Origin: Bradyrhizobium sp. LTSP885
GTDB taxonomy: Bacteria > Pseudomonadota > Alphaproteobacteria > Rhizobiales > Xanthobacteraceae
NCBI RefSeq assembly: GCF_000938305.1
Contig: NZ_JYMT01000038.1
Span: 175,910 to 239,909 of the forward strand
Reading direction: 5' to 3'
Length of the DNA stretch: 64,000 nt
The position numbers and the translations under genes were made by a program. Shown here one piece after another: positions 1 through 9,241 of this stretch. Below the pieces are notes generated by a model that was not told the DNA's origin, did not search any database, and saw only the letters and a list, made by a program, of their open reading frames with translations. Position 1 is the stretch's first letter; the number at the start of each line of letters is the position of its first letter.

Positions 1-3000
1 ACTGCGATGACGAAGGCCTGCGAGTTGGTCAGCGTGCCGTCGCTGGCCTGCGCGGTGACGGTGTAGGCATGGCCGGCTGCGGTTTCGTAATCGATCTTGG
101 TGGCATCGGCGACGGTGATGATACCGGTCGCTGCATTGATGGTGAAGCCGCCACCGGAGGTGTCGCCGACCAGTGAATAGGTCACGGCCGGGCCGTTGAC
201 GTCGGTCGAATGCGCGGTGACACCGACGGTCGAGCCATTGGCGGCACCCTCGACCACGGTGTTGGCGGCGGCGTCGCTGTCGGTAGGTGTCGACGGCGCG
301 GCGTCGGCGACGGCGATGGTGAAGGTCTGCGAGTTCGTCAGCGTGCCGTCGCTGGCCTGCGCGGTGACGGTGTAGGCGTGGCCGGGCGCGGTTTCGTAAT
401 CGATCTTGGTGCTGTCGGCGACGGTGACGACGCCGGTCGCGGCATTGATGGTGAAGCCGCCGCCGGATGTGTCGCCGGTCAGGGAGTAGGTCACGGCGGG
501 GCCGTTGACGTCGGTCGAATGCGCGGTGACGCCGACGGTGGAGCCGTTGGCGGCGCCCTCGGTGACCGCGTTGGCGGTCGCGTCGGTGTCAACCGGCGTC
601 GATGGCGCAACGTCGCTGACGGCAATGGTGAAGGTCTGCGAGTTGGTCAGTGTGCCGTCGCTGGCCTGCGCGGTGACGGTATAGGCATGGCCGGGCGCGC
701 TTTCGTAGTCGATCTTCGTGCTGTCGGCGACGGTGATGACGCCGGTCGCGGCATTGATGGTGAAGCCGCCACCGGAGGTGTCGCCGGTCAGCGAATAGGT
801 CACGGCCGGACCGTTGATGTCGGTCGAGGACGCAGTGACACCGACGGTCGAGCCGTTGACCGCACCCTCGGCAATCGTGTTGGCGGCGGCGTCGCTGTCG
901 ACCGGGGTCGAAGGCGCGGCGTCGGTGACGGCGATCGTGAAGGCCTGCGAGTTCGTCAGCGTACCGTCGCTGGCCTGCGCGGTGACGGTGTAGGCATGGC
1001 CGGGCGAGCTTTCGTAGTCGATCTTGGTGCTGTCGGCGACGGTGACGACGCCGGTGGCCGCATTGATGGTGAAGCCGCCGCCGGAGGTGTCGCCGACCAG
1101 CGAATAGGTTACCGCCGGGCCGTTGACGTCGGTCGAATGCGCGGTGATGCCGACGGTCGAGCCATTGGCGGCACCTTCGACCACCGTGTTGGCGGCGGCG
1201 TCGCTGTCGGTGGGTGTCGACGGCGCGGCGTCGGTGACGGCGATGGTGAAGGTCTGCGAGTTTGTCAGCGTGCCGTCGCTGGCCTGCGCGGTGACGGTGT
1301 AGGCATGGCCAGGCGCGGATTCGTAGTCGATCTTGGTGGCATCGGCGACGGTGATCACGCCGGTGTTGTGGTCGATGGTGAAGCCGCCACCGGAGGTGTC
1401 GCCGGTCAGCGAGTAGGTTACGGCCGGGCCGTTGATATCGGTCGAATGCGCGGTGATGCCGACGGTTGAACCGTTGGCGGCGCCTTCCGTAATCGTGTCG
1501 GCCGACGCGTCGCTGTCGACCGGCGCCGACGGCGCGACATCGGTGACGGCGATGGTGAAGGTCTGCGAGTTCGTCAACGTGCCGTCGCTGGCCTGCGCGG
1601 TGACGGTGTAGGCATGGCCGGGCGCGGTCTCGTAATCGATCTTGGTGGCATCGGCGACGGTGACGACGCCGGTCGCGGCGTTGATGGTGAAGCCGCCACC
1701 GGAGGTGTCGCCGGTCAGTGAATAGGTCACGGCCGGGCCGTTGACGTCGGTCGAGGACGCGGTGACACCTACGGTGGAGCCGTTGGCTGCGCCTTCCGCG
1801 ATCGTGTTGGCGGCGGCGTCGCTGTCAGTCGGCGCCGATGGCGCGACATCGGTGACGGCGATGGTGAAGTTCTGCGATGTCACCGTCGCGCCGTTGGTGG
1901 CCTGCACATCGACGGTGTAGGCGTGGCCGGCCGCGGTCTCGTAGTCGACCTTGGTGGCATCGGCGACGGTGACGACGCCGGTCGCGGCATTGATCGTGAA
2001 GCCGCCGCCGGAGGTATCGCCGATCAGAGCATAGGTCGTCGGGGGGCCGTTCGGATCGATCGCGGACGCGGTGATGCCGACCGTGGAGCCGTTGGCGGCG
2101 CCTTCCACGACGCTGTTGGGCGCCGCGTTGGTGTCGGTCGGCGCGCCGATCGTGACATCGTTGACGCCGATGGTGAAGGTCTGCGAGTTCGTCAGCGTGC
2201 CGTCGCTGGCCTGCGCGGTGACGGTGTAGGCGTGGCCGGGCGCGCTTTCGTAGTCGATCTTGGTGCCGTCGGCGACGGTGACGACGCCGGTCGCGGCATT
2301 GATGGTGAAGCCGCCGCCCGAGGTGTCGCCGACCAGCGAATAGGTCACGGGCGGGCCATTGACGTCGGTCGAATGCGCGGTGACGCCGACCGTGGTGCCA
2401 TTGGCGGCCCCCTCGGTGACCGCGTTGGCGGTGGCGTCGCTGTCGACCGGTGTCGACGGCGCGACGTCGCTGACGGCGATGGTGAAGGTCTGCGAGTTCG
2501 TCAGCGTGCCATCGCTGGCCTGCGCGGTGACGGTGTAGGCGTGACCGGGCGCGGTTTCGTAATCGATCTTGGTGGGATCGGCGACGGTGACGACGCCGGT
2601 CGCCGCATTGATGGTGAAGCCACCGCCGGAGGTATCGCCGACCAGCGAATAGGTCACGGGGGGGCCGTTGACGTCGGTCGAGTGCGCGGTGACGCCGACG
2701 GTCGAGCCAGCAGCAGCGCCTTCGGCAACCGTGTTGGCGGAGGCGTCGGTGTCAGAAGGCGCCGAGGGGGCGACGTCGGAGACGGCGATGGTGAAGGTCT
2801 GCGAGTTCGTCAGTGTGCCGTCGCTGGCCTGCGCGGTGACGGTGTAGGCATGGCCGGGCGCGGTCTCGTAGTCGATCTTGGTGGGATCGGCGACGGTGAT
2901 GACGCCGGTGTTGTGATCGATCGTGAAGCCGCCGCCGGAGGTATCGCCGGTCAGCGAATAGGTCACGGCGGGGCCGTTGATGTCGGTCGCATGCGCGGTG

Positions 3001-3500
3001 ATGCCGACGGCGGTGCCGGCGGCCGCGCCTTCGGCGACCGTGTTGGCTGCGGCGTTGCTGTCGACGGGTGCCGACGGCGCGACGTCGGTGACGCCGATGG
3101 TGAAGGTCTGTGAACTCGCCAGCGTGCCGTCGCTGGCCGAGACCGTGATCGTATAGGCGTGACCGGGTGCGCTCTCGTAGTCGATCTTCGTGGGATCGGC
3201 GACGGTGACGACGCCGGTGTGCGGATCGACCTTGAAGCCGCCGCCGGAGCTGTCGGTGGCGAGCGAATAGGTCACGGTGCCGCCGTTGACGTCGGTCGAA
3301 TGCGCGGTAATGCCGACCAGCGTGCCGGCGGCCGCACCTTCGGCGATCGTGTTGGCGGCGGCATTGCTGTCAGTCGGCGCTACCGGGGCGACGTCGTTGA
3401 CCGCGATCGTGAAATTCTGCGACGAGGTGAGAATGCCGTCATTGGCCAGCACCGTGACCGTGTAGGCGTGGCCCGCGCTGCTCTCGAAATCGATCTTGGT
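1..3500 (-). repeat. Array of about twelve 309-bp direct tandem repeats
   Basis: Marker positions 12, 321, 630, 939, 1248, 1557, 1866, 2175, 2484, 2793, 3102 and 3411 are spaced by exactly 309 bp. The units are highly similar at DNA level in the left part and more diverged towards the gene's 5' end (3100-3700) and around 1860-2160. The period is 103 codons, so the coding frame is kept. The array is a likely site of recombination-driven copy-number change and of assembly collapse. Confidence 0.93.
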
Positions 3501-3872
3501 CGGATCTGCGACCGTGACCACACCGGTGTGCGGATCGATCTTGAAGCCGCCGCCGGAGGAATCCCCCGTCAGCGAATAGGTGACGGGATTGCCGGCCGAA
3601 CTGGTTGCCGACACCGTGAGGTTGACGGCTGTGTTGGCAGCCGCGCCCTCGAGCACGCTGTTGGCGGCGGAATTGGTATCCAGCGGCGTCGACAGTGAGG
3701 CGCTGACCGGCGGCCAGGGGGTGCCGGGAGGACAGCCGAGATAGAGATATTGCAGGCCGTATTGTGCGGCAAACGCCGTCGCGGCGCCGTCGAGGACGAT
3801 ATTTCCTGCCGAATCGAGATGAAGTTCCGGTCGGGTTAAACCACCGATTGTATAGGCAGGTATGGTCGTCAT
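1..3872 (-). CDS. Giant tandem-repeat cadherin/VCBS-like adhesin (partial, C-terminus off window)
   Basis: The minus strand is open from an ATG at 3872 to the window edge (about 1,290 codons, no stop). AGGAG lies a few bases upstream of the ATG. The start MTTIPAYTIGGLTRPELHL has no Sec signal peptide. After about 85 residues come 103-residue repeats with the core YSLTGDTSGGGFTI, then GVVTVADxTKIDYE, GHAYTVT and SDGTLxxSQTFTIAV. The conserved GAAGG/GAAAT marker recurs at 12+309k for k=0 to 11, so about twelve units are present without any indel. Such cadherin-like/VCBS-like folds are typical of large surface adhesins secreted by type I systems, whose export signal is C-terminal. That part, and any RTX repeats, would lie beyond position 1. 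Adhesin function and type I export are inferred. The long plus-strand frames across the array are shadows. Confidence 0.85.
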   Translation of the reverse strand, partial: MTTIPAYTIGGLTRPELHLDSAGNIVLDGAATAFAAQYGLQYLYLGCPPGTPWPPVSASLSTPLDTNSAANSVLEGAAANTAVNLTVSATSSAGNPVTYSLTGDSSGGGFKIDPHTGVVTVADPTKIDFESSAGHAYTVTVLANDGILTSSQNFTIAVNDVAPVAPTDSNAAANTIAEGAAAGTLVGITAHSTDVNGGTVTYSLATDSSGGGFKVDPHTGVVTVADPTKIDYESAPGHAYTITVSASDGTLASSQTFTIGVTDVAPSAPVDSNAAANTVAEGAAAGTAVGITAHATDINGPAVTYSLTGDTSGGGFTIDHNTGVITVADPTKIDYETAPGHAYTVTAQASDGTLTNSQTFTIAVSDVAPSAPSDTDASANTVAEGAAAGSTVGVTAHSTDVNGPPVTYSLVGDTSGGGFTINAATGVVTVADPTKIDYETAPGHAYTVTAQASDGTLTNSQTFTIAVSDVAPSTPVDSDATANAVTEGAANGTTVGVTAHSTDVNGPPVTYSLVGDTSGGGFTINAATGVVTVADGTKIDYESAPGHAYTVTAQASDGTLTNSQTFTIGVNDVTIGAPTDTNAAPNSVVEGAANGSTVGITASAIDPNGPPTTYALIGDTSGGGFTINAATGVVTVADATKVDYETAAGHAYTVDVQATNGATVTSQNFTIAVTDVAPSAPTDSDAAANTIAEGAANGSTVGVTASSTDVNGPAVTYSLTGDTSGGGFTINAATGVVTVADATKIDYETAPGHAYTVTAQASDGTLTNSQTFTIAVTDVAPSAPVDSDASADTITEGAANGSTVGITAHSTDINGPAVTYSLTGDTSGGGFTIDHNTGVITVADATKIDYESAPGHAYTVTAQASDGTLTNSQTFTIAVTDAAPSTPTDSDAAANTVVEGAANGSTVGITAHSTDVNGPAVTYSLVGDTSGGGFTINAATGVVTVADSTKIDYESSPGHAYTVTAQASDGTLTNSQAFTIAVTDAAPSTPVDSDAAANTIAEGAVNGSTVGVTASSTDINGPAVTYSLTGDTSGGGFTINAATGVITVADSTKIDYESAPGHAYTVTAQASDGTLTNSQTFTIAVSDVAPSTPVDTDATANAVTEGAANGSTVGVTAHSTDVNGPAVTYSLTGDTSGGGFTINAATGVVTVADSTKIDYETAPGHAYTVTAQASDGTLTNSQTFTIAVADAAPSTPTDSDAAANTVVEGAANGSTVGVTAHSTDVNGPAVTYSLVGDTSGGGFTINAATGIITVADATKIDYETAAGHAYTVTAQASDGTLTNSQAFVIA

Positions 3873-3928
3873 GGTCACTCCTGCAACCGGTCAGAAACCG
3901 GTCAATAACTACGCTTGTCGGAAATGAT

Positions 3929-3952
3929 GACGTGTGAACCCGTTCACACGTC
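3929..3952. promoter_or_regulatory. Perfect 24-bp palindrome with CRP-like core upstream of the adhesin gene
   Basis: The arms GACGTGTGAAC and GTTCACACGTC match over 11 bp with a 2-bp centre. The core reads TGTGA-N6-TCACA (3933-3948), the half-site pattern of the enterobacterial CRP consensus. It lies 57-80 bp upstream of the adhesin ATG at 3872. Binding by a CRP/FNR-family regulator is inferred; other palindrome-binding families remain possible. Confidence 0.55.
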
Positions 3953-4313
3953 GGGGTTGATCGTCTGTGCTGTGTGCAGGGGGCTGTTTGGGTTGGCCGG
4001 AAACACGAGAAGGCCGCGCCGTCGGCGCAAATACGCCAGCCAGTTGAAATGCACTTGCCATAACGCAGTCGCCTCACTCACGCCGCGACTGAAACCCATT
4101 GAATGTTCAAGAAAAATGCGGCGGCCAACAAAATTCACTCTTTGGCAACCATGACCGTATGGGCGATGCTTCGATGTGTCAATGTATGTCCGGATGAAGG
4201 CCTGCCGGTAACCTTGATGGGTACTCCGCACCGGGAGGTAGAGTGCTTCAATTGGCCGCATGCTGGCGCCCGTCGCTCAATATCTTTGCAGCGCACGCGA
4301 GGATCGATGCGAT

Positions 4314-4331
4314 GTGACAAGCCTGTGTCAC
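4314..4331. promoter_or_regulatory. Inverted repeat GTGACA-N6-TGTCAC
   Basis: Two perfect 6-bp arms (4314-4319 and 4326-4331) flank a 6-bp spacer, about 270 bp upstream of the RND adaptor start. It may be a regulator site related to the palindromes at 3929 and 4504. This is sequence evidence only. Confidence 0.3.
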
Positions 4332-4503
4332 TTACTCGCCTTGTGATTGCTCCATGATGGAACAAGGGGCTAGCTTGCGATCCCGATATGTCAGCGATCC
4401 TGCCCCTTCCGCTCGGCCTTAGCGCCCGATCGCGCCGTAAGGCTTTCAGACTGCGTAACTATTTTGCTTGATCCGGCGGCCGTCTTGAACAGACTGGGGG
4501 GCG

Positions 4504-4517
4504 GTCACATCTGTGAC
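4504..4517. promoter_or_regulatory. Palindrome GTCACA-TC-TGTGAC upstream of the RND pump genes
   Basis: This perfect 14-bp inverted repeat lies about 86 bp before the preferred TTG start of the adaptor gene. It would overlap the alternative GTG start at 4513, which argues against that start. It is a plausible operator for efflux control, but no regulator gene is adjacent. Confidence 0.4.
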
Positions 4518-4602
4518 GTCCGCCGCGGCGATGTTACGGCGGCCACCTGCGCTGAATTACTGCAGTTTCAATTGGGACGTTCGGCTCTTTGGGGAGACGG
4601 AA

Positions 4603-5838
4603 TTGAATTTGACTGACAGAACGGGGCACCCGGCTCCGGCGGCCCGCCTGGAGCGCCATTCGCTGCACCGCTTTGCCTGGCGCAGTCTTGCGCCGGTCGG
4701 TCTTGTCTTCGCGCTGGCGCTCGGCGGCTGCGATGACAAGGCGCAATCGCAGGCAGCCGCGCCTCCACCGCCGCCCGTGACGGTCGCGCAGCCGGTCAAG
4801 CGCACGGTCACCGACTGGGATGAGTTCACCGGCCGCTTCGATGCGATCGAGGAGGTCCAGATCCGCGCGCGCGTCGGCGGCTTCGTCAACAGCGTCGAGT
4901 TCAAGGACGGTGCGATCGTCCATGCCGGCGATCTGCTTTACACCATCGATCCGCGCCCGTTCGAGGCCGTCGCGCAGCAGGCCGAAGGCCAGCTCGCCGA
5001 CGCACGCGCCAAGGGGGAACTCGCCAAGCGCGATCTCGATCGCGGCCTGAGCCTGGTGCAGACCAGCGCGGTCTCGGAACAAGTCGTCGACCAGCGCCGT
5101 CAGGCGTTGCAGGCAGCGCGCGCCGCCGAGACCCAGGCCGAGGGCGTGCTGAAGGCCGCCCAGCTCAACATCGAGTTCGCGCATGTGATCGCGCCGATCA
5201 CCGGCCGCGTCAGCCGCCATCTGGTGACCCCCGGCAACCTCGTGCAAGGGAGCGAGAGCGGCGCGACGCTGCTGACCTCGATCGTGTCGCTCGATCCGAT
5301 CTACATCTATTTCGACGTCGACGAGGCGACCTATCAGCGCAACAGCAAGCTCTGGTTCGAAGGCAGGCGTCCGAGCTCACGGGACACCGCCAATCCGGTG
5401 CAGGTGACGCTGACCGGCGAAACCAAGCCCTCGCATGAGGGCAAGATGGACTTCCTCGACAACCGCCTGGATGTCTCGACCGCGACGCTGCGCAGCCGCG
5501 CGATCATCCCCAACAGCGATCTCTCGATCCTGCCCGGCCAGTTCGGCCGCGTCAGGATCATCGGCTCCGCGCCCTACGAGGCGCTGCTGATCCCGGACAC
5601 TGCTGTTGCCACCGACCAGTCGCGCAAGATCGTGTTCGTGGTCAAGGACGACAATACCGTGGAGGCCAGGCCGGTCGTGCTCGGGCCGCTCGACGATGGC
5701 CTGCGGGTGATCCGCGAAGGCCTCAAGGCGGAAGATCACGTGATCGTCGATGGCCTGCAGCGCGCCCGCGTCGGCGCCAAGGTGACCCCGCAACTGGCCA
5801 AGGGATCTGACAAGGCGCCGGCAGGTGCCAAGCCATGA
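4603..5838 (+). CDS. RND efflux periplasmic adaptor subunit (membrane fusion lipoprotein)
   Basis: This is an AcrA/MexA-type adaptor linking an inner-membrane RND pump to an outer-membrane channel. The TTG at 4603 is preferred because GGGGAGA sits 6-7 bp upstream; a GTG at 4513 in the same frame gives 441 residues but overlaps a palindrome. From 4603 the protein has 411 residues. The N-terminus carries a hydrophobic stretch ending in the lipobox LALGGC, so it is a predicted lipoprotein. Then follow a Pro/Ala linker, the lipoyl half-motif near RARVGGFVNSVEF, an alpha-helical hairpin (AEGQLADARAKGELAKRDL), the second lipoyl half (VIAPITGRVSRHLV) and beta-barrel domains. The stop overlaps the next start by 4 bp, so the pair is translationally coupled. 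Substrates are unknown. Confidence 0.9.
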   Translation: MNLTDRTGHPAPAARLERHSLHRFAWRSLAPVGLVFALALGGCDDKAQSQAAAPPPPPVTVAQPVKRTVTDWDEFTGRFDAIEEVQIRARVGGFVNSVEFKDGAIVHAGDLLYTIDPRPFEAVAQQAEGQLADARAKGELAKRDLDRGLSLVQTSAVSEQVVDQRRQALQAARAAETQAEGVLKAAQLNIEFAHVIAPITGRVSRHLVTPGNLVQGSESGATLLTSIVSLDPIYIYFDVDEATYQRNSKLWFEGRRPSSRDTANPVQVTLTGETKPSHEGKMDFLDNRLDVSTATLRSRAIIPNSDLSILPGQFGRVRIIGSAPYEALLIPDTAVATDQSRKIVFVVKDDNTVEARPVVLGPLDDGLRVIREGLKAEDHVIVDGLQRARVGAKVTPQLAKGSDKAPAGAKP

Positions 5839-8800
5839 ATCTCGGCAGGCTTTCCATCAACCAGCCCATCCTCGCGATGGTGCTGTCGATCGTGCTGCTG
5901 ATCGTCGGCGCGATCGCCTACACCACGTTGCCGGTCTCGGAATACCCGCAAGTAGTGCCGCCGACCGTCACCGTCACCACGCAATATCCCGGCGCGTCCG
6001 CGCAAACCGTGTCCGACACCGTCGCCGCCCCGATCGAGCAGCAGATCAACGGCGTCGAGGACATGCTGTATCTCTACAGCCAGGCGACCTCGAACGGCCA
6101 GTTGACCATCACCGTCACCTTCAAGCTCGGCACCGATCTCGACAAGGCCCAGGTGCTGGTGCAGAACCGCGTTGCGATCGCGCAGCCGCAGTTGCCGGAG
6201 GAAGTGCAGCGCAACGGCGTCGTCACGCAGAAGAACTCGCCTGACATCCTGCTCGTCGTGTTCATGCTGTCGCCCGACGACACCTTCGACCAGCTCTACA
6301 TCTCGAACTATTCCCTGCTGCAGGTGCGCGACCAGCTGCTGCGGCTCGATGGTATCGGCGACATCACGATCTTCGGCGCCCGCGACTATTCGATGCGGCT
6401 GTGGCTCGACCCCGACAAGATCGCCAATCTCGGCATGACCTCGGGCGATGTGATCGCGGCGGTCCGGGCCCAGAACCTGCAGATCGCCGGCGGCCAGATC
6501 GCGGAGCCGCCGATCTCGGATCGCGCCTTTTCGCCGAACCTCGCCTTTACCGGCCGGCTCAAGGATGTCTCGCAATTCGAGAATATCGTGGTCAAGGCCG
6601 GCAGCGACGGCCGCACCGTGCGGCTGCGCGACGTCGCCCGGATCGAACTCGGCGCACTGGCCTATAGCACCAACAGCTTCCTGCTGAAGAAGTCGGCGGT
6701 GGCGATGCTGGTGACGCAGCGGCCGGGCTCGAACGCGCTGGCGACCTCCAAGGGCATCTACGACACCATGGCGAAGCTCAAGACGAGCTTCCCCAAGGGG
6801 CTCGACTACAACATCGGCTACAACCCGACCGAGTTCATTGCCCAGTCGATCCACGAGCTGATCAAGACCATCTATGAGGCGATGATCCTGGTGGTCGTGG
6901 TGGTGCTGGTGTTCCTGCAGGGCTGGCGGCCCGCGATCATCCCGATCATCGCGATCCCGGTGTCGCTGGTCGGCACCTTCGCGGTGATGGCCGCGCTCGG
7001 CTTCGGAATCAACAACCTCACGCTGTTCGGCCTCGTGCTCGCGGTCGGCATCGTGGTCGACGACGCCATCGTGGTGGTCGAGAATGTCGAGCGGCATCTC
7101 GAACATGGCCTGAACCGGCGCGATGCCGCGCTCAAGACGATGGAGGAGGTCGGCGGCGCACTGGTCTCGATCGCACTGGTGCTGTGCGCGGTGTTCGTGC
7201 CGACGGCCTTCCTCGGCGGCATCTCCGGACAGTTCTTCCAGCAATTCGCGGTCACGATCGCGGTCGCGACCGCGATCTCCTGCTTCTGCTCGCTGACGCT
7301 GTCGCCGGCGCTGGCCTCGATGATCCTGGTTCCGCATGAGGACAAGCGACCGCCGGCGCGCTGGAATGTGCTCGCGCGCGGCTGGTCTGCCTTTACCGGC
7401 GTGTTCAATCGCGTGTTCGATCGATTGGCGCACGGTTATGGCGCAACCGCGTCATTTGTGATCCGCCACTCGGTGGTGATGCTGCTGCTTTATGTTGTCC
7501 TGATCGGCAGCGCCGGATGGCTGCTCGCCACCACGCCGCAAGGTTTCATTCCCGCGCAGGACCGCGGCTACGTCATCGTGTCGGTCCAACTGCCTGGCGC
7601 GGCGTCGCTAACCCGCACCACCGAGGTTGTCCGCGAGATCGAGCGGATCGCGCTCGAGGTGCCCGGCGTGGTCCGCGTGCCGTCGTTTGCCGGCTTCTCC
7701 GGCGCGACGCGGACGCAGGCGAGCAACGCTGCGGCGCTGTTCCCGGTGTTCGACGAGCCGGAACTGCGGGCCAAGAAGGGGCAGAGCGCGACCTTGATCA
7801 CCAACGAGCTGCGCAAGCGGCTGTCGGCAATCCAAGGCGCCTTCATCATCGTGATCCCGCCGCCCGCGGTGCCCGGCATCGGCACCGGCGGCGGCTTCGC
7901 GATGCGCATCCAAGACCGTCAGGGCCGCGGGTCGCAACTGCTTGCCTCCGCCACCGACGAACTCGTCGGCGCTGCGCGCAAGGCGCCGGGGCTGACGTCG
8001 GTGTTCTCGCCCTACACCGCCAACACCCCGCAGGTGTTCGTCGATATCGACCGTGTCAAGGCGCAGAAGCTCGGCGTTCCCATCGCCAATGTCACCGACA
8101 CGATCGAGACTTATTTCGGCTCGACCTATGTCAACGACTTCAACCTGTTCGGGCGCACCTATCACGTCACCGCGCAGGCCGATCTGCCGTTCCGCAAGGA
8201 GACCACCGACCTGGCGCGGCTGCGCACCCGCAACGCCAATGGCGACATGGTGATGCTCGGCAGCGTCGTGGACTTCAAGGACATCTCGGGCCCCGACCGC
8301 GTCGCGCGCTACAATCTTTATCCAGCCTCCGAGCTGCAGGGCGACACGCTGCCCGGCACCAGTTCGGCGACCGCGATCGACATCATGAAGCGGTTGGCGG
8401 ACGAAACGCTGCCGAGCGGTTTCGCCTATGACTGGACCGACCTGTCCTATCAGCAGGTCAACGGCGCCAGTGCCGGCCTGTACGTGTTCCCGATCTGCGT
8501 GCTGTTCGTCTTTCTCGTGCTGGCCGCGCAATATGGCAGCTGGACGCTGCCTTTCGCCGTGATCCTGATCGTGCCGATGTGCCTGTTCGCAGCCACCATC
8601 GGCGTTCGCATCATGGGGCAGGACGTCAACATCCTGACCCAGATCGGCTTCGTGGTGCTGGTGGGGCTGGCCGCCAAGAATGCCATCCTGATCGTCGAGT
8701 TCGCGCGCGACATCGAGCTGGAGGGCAAGCCGCGGCTGGAGGCGGTGATCGAGGCCTGTCGCTTGCGCCTGCGGCCGATCCTGATGACGTCGTTCGCCTT

Positions 8801-9008
8801 CATCCTCGGCGTGCTGCCGCTGGTGGTGTCGACCGGCTCGGGATCGGAAATGCGCCAGGCCGTCGGCGTCGCCGTGTTCTTCGGCATGCTCGGCGTCACG
8901 CTGTTCGGCCTGGTCTTCACCCCGATCTTCTACATGGTGGTGCGCAACCTGGCCGAGGGGAAGAACGAGGCGAAGCCGGTTGAGACGACGGCGTCCGCGG
9001 CGGGGTGA
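5835..9008 (+). CDS. RND multidrug efflux pump, inner-membrane permease (HAE1/AcrB-type)
   Basis: At 1,057 residues it has the usual AcrB length. It starts with the typical NLGRLSINQPILAMVLSIV and first transmembrane helix, followed by the porter region with QYPGASAQTV and AAPIEQQINGVE. Transmembrane helix 4 contains the proton-relay acidic pair in GIVVDDAIVVVENVERH. The second half repeats the pattern, with GFIPAQDRGYVIV and a late helix containing LVGLAAKNAILIVEFARD. It would form a trimeric proton/drug antiporter with the adaptor encoded just upstream (ATGA overlap). No outer-membrane channel gene follows, so a TolC-like partner must be elsewhere. Local shadow frames are discarded. Confidence 0.95.
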   Translation: MNLGRLSINQPILAMVLSIVLLIVGAIAYTTLPVSEYPQVVPPTVTVTTQYPGASAQTVSDTVAAPIEQQINGVEDMLYLYSQATSNGQLTITVTFKLGTDLDKAQVLVQNRVAIAQPQLPEEVQRNGVVTQKNSPDILLVVFMLSPDDTFDQLYISNYSLLQVRDQLLRLDGIGDITIFGARDYSMRLWLDPDKIANLGMTSGDVIAAVRAQNLQIAGGQIAEPPISDRAFSPNLAFTGRLKDVSQFENIVVKAGSDGRTVRLRDVARIELGALAYSTNSFLLKKSAVAMLVTQRPGSNALATSKGIYDTMAKLKTSFPKGLDYNIGYNPTEFIAQSIHELIKTIYEAMILVVVVVLVFLQGWRPAIIPIIAIPVSLVGTFAVMAALGFGINNLTLFGLVLAVGIVVDDAIVVVENVERHLEHGLNRRDAALKTMEEVGGALVSIALVLCAVFVPTAFLGGISGQFFQQFAVTIAVATAISCFCSLTLSPALASMILVPHEDKRPPARWNVLARGWSAFTGVFNRVFDRLAHGYGATASFVIRHSVVMLLLYVVLIGSAGWLLATTPQGFIPAQDRGYVIVSVQLPGAASLTRTTEVVREIERIALEVPGVVRVPSFAGFSGATRTQASNAAALFPVFDEPELRAKKGQSATLITNELRKRLSAIQGAFIIVIPPPAVPGIGTGGGFAMRIQDRQGRGSQLLASATDELVGAARKAPGLTSVFSPYTANTPQVFVDIDRVKAQKLGVPIANVTDTIETYFGSTYVNDFNLFGRTYHVTAQADLPFRKETTDLARLRTRNANGDMVMLGSVVDFKDISGPDRVARYNLYPASELQGDTLPGTSSATAIDIMKRLADETLPSGFAYDWTDLSYQQVNGASAGLYVFPICVLFVFLVLAAQYGSWTLPFAVILIVPMCLFAATIGVRIMGQDVNILTQIGFVVLVGLAAKNAILIVEFARDIELEGKPRLEAVIEACRLRLRPILMTSFAFILGVLPLVVSTGSGSEMRQAVGVAVFFGMLGVTLFGLVFTPIFYMVVRNLAEGKNEAKPVETTASAAG

Positions 9009-9031
9009 GGTTGCCCGCTGACCTCTCCACC

Positions 9032-9135
9032 GTCATTCCGGGGCGCGCGAAGCGCGAGCCCGGAATCGATCAGGCCACGCGCTCTGCGGAGAAATGGATT
9101 CCGGGCTCGCGCCAAGAGGCGCGCCCCGGAATGAC
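9032..9135. repeat. Extragenic palindromic repeat, GTCATTCCGG family
   Basis: GTCATTCCGGGGCG at the left is mirrored by CGCCCCGGAATGAC at the right, with inner GCGCGAGCC/GGCTCGCG segments. It lies downstream of the RND pump gene. Members of the same family occur at 52945 and 54220. Confidence 0.8.
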
Positions 9136-9241
9136 GAGGCAAGCCCATACCTTTGACTGATCGGAAATAGATGGGCAGCGGCAGGGTTATAAAATAACGT
9201 CACGCCGAATTTTCCTGATAGAAACTGCTGGGAGAACATAA

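Larger units (their letters stand above)
3873..4602. other. Divergent intergenic region between the giant adhesin and the RND operon
   Basis: These 730 bp separate two divergent genes. I see no convincing gene: the short frames here lack homology, ribosome sites and typical codon bias. The region does hold three inverted repeats with TGTGA/TCACA-like half sites (3929-3952, 4314-4331, 4504-4517), listed separately. It must contain the promoters of both flanking genes. Confidence 0.6.

Noticed and set aside
1..3500. CRISPR-like periodic array
   Set aside because: The repeat is 309 bp, fully coding and without unique spacers; no cas genes nearby.
210..3698. Three long plus-strand frames rich in Gly, Asp and Arg across the repeat array
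   Set aside because: They are antisense to the minus-strand adhesin, have period-driven low-complexity composition, no signal or domain, and broken continuity; the minus frame is uninterrupted and has recognisable beta-repeat motifs.
3439..4365. Several short frames on both strands in the adhesin upstream region
   Set aside because: No ribosome sites, no family resemblance and atypical codon use; two of them run into the adhesin coding region in another frame.
5736..7433. 565-residue minus-strand frame opposite the RND pump gene
   Set aside because: Arg/His/Asp-rich antisense shadow typical of high-GC genes; the plus strand encodes a complete AcrB-type protein.
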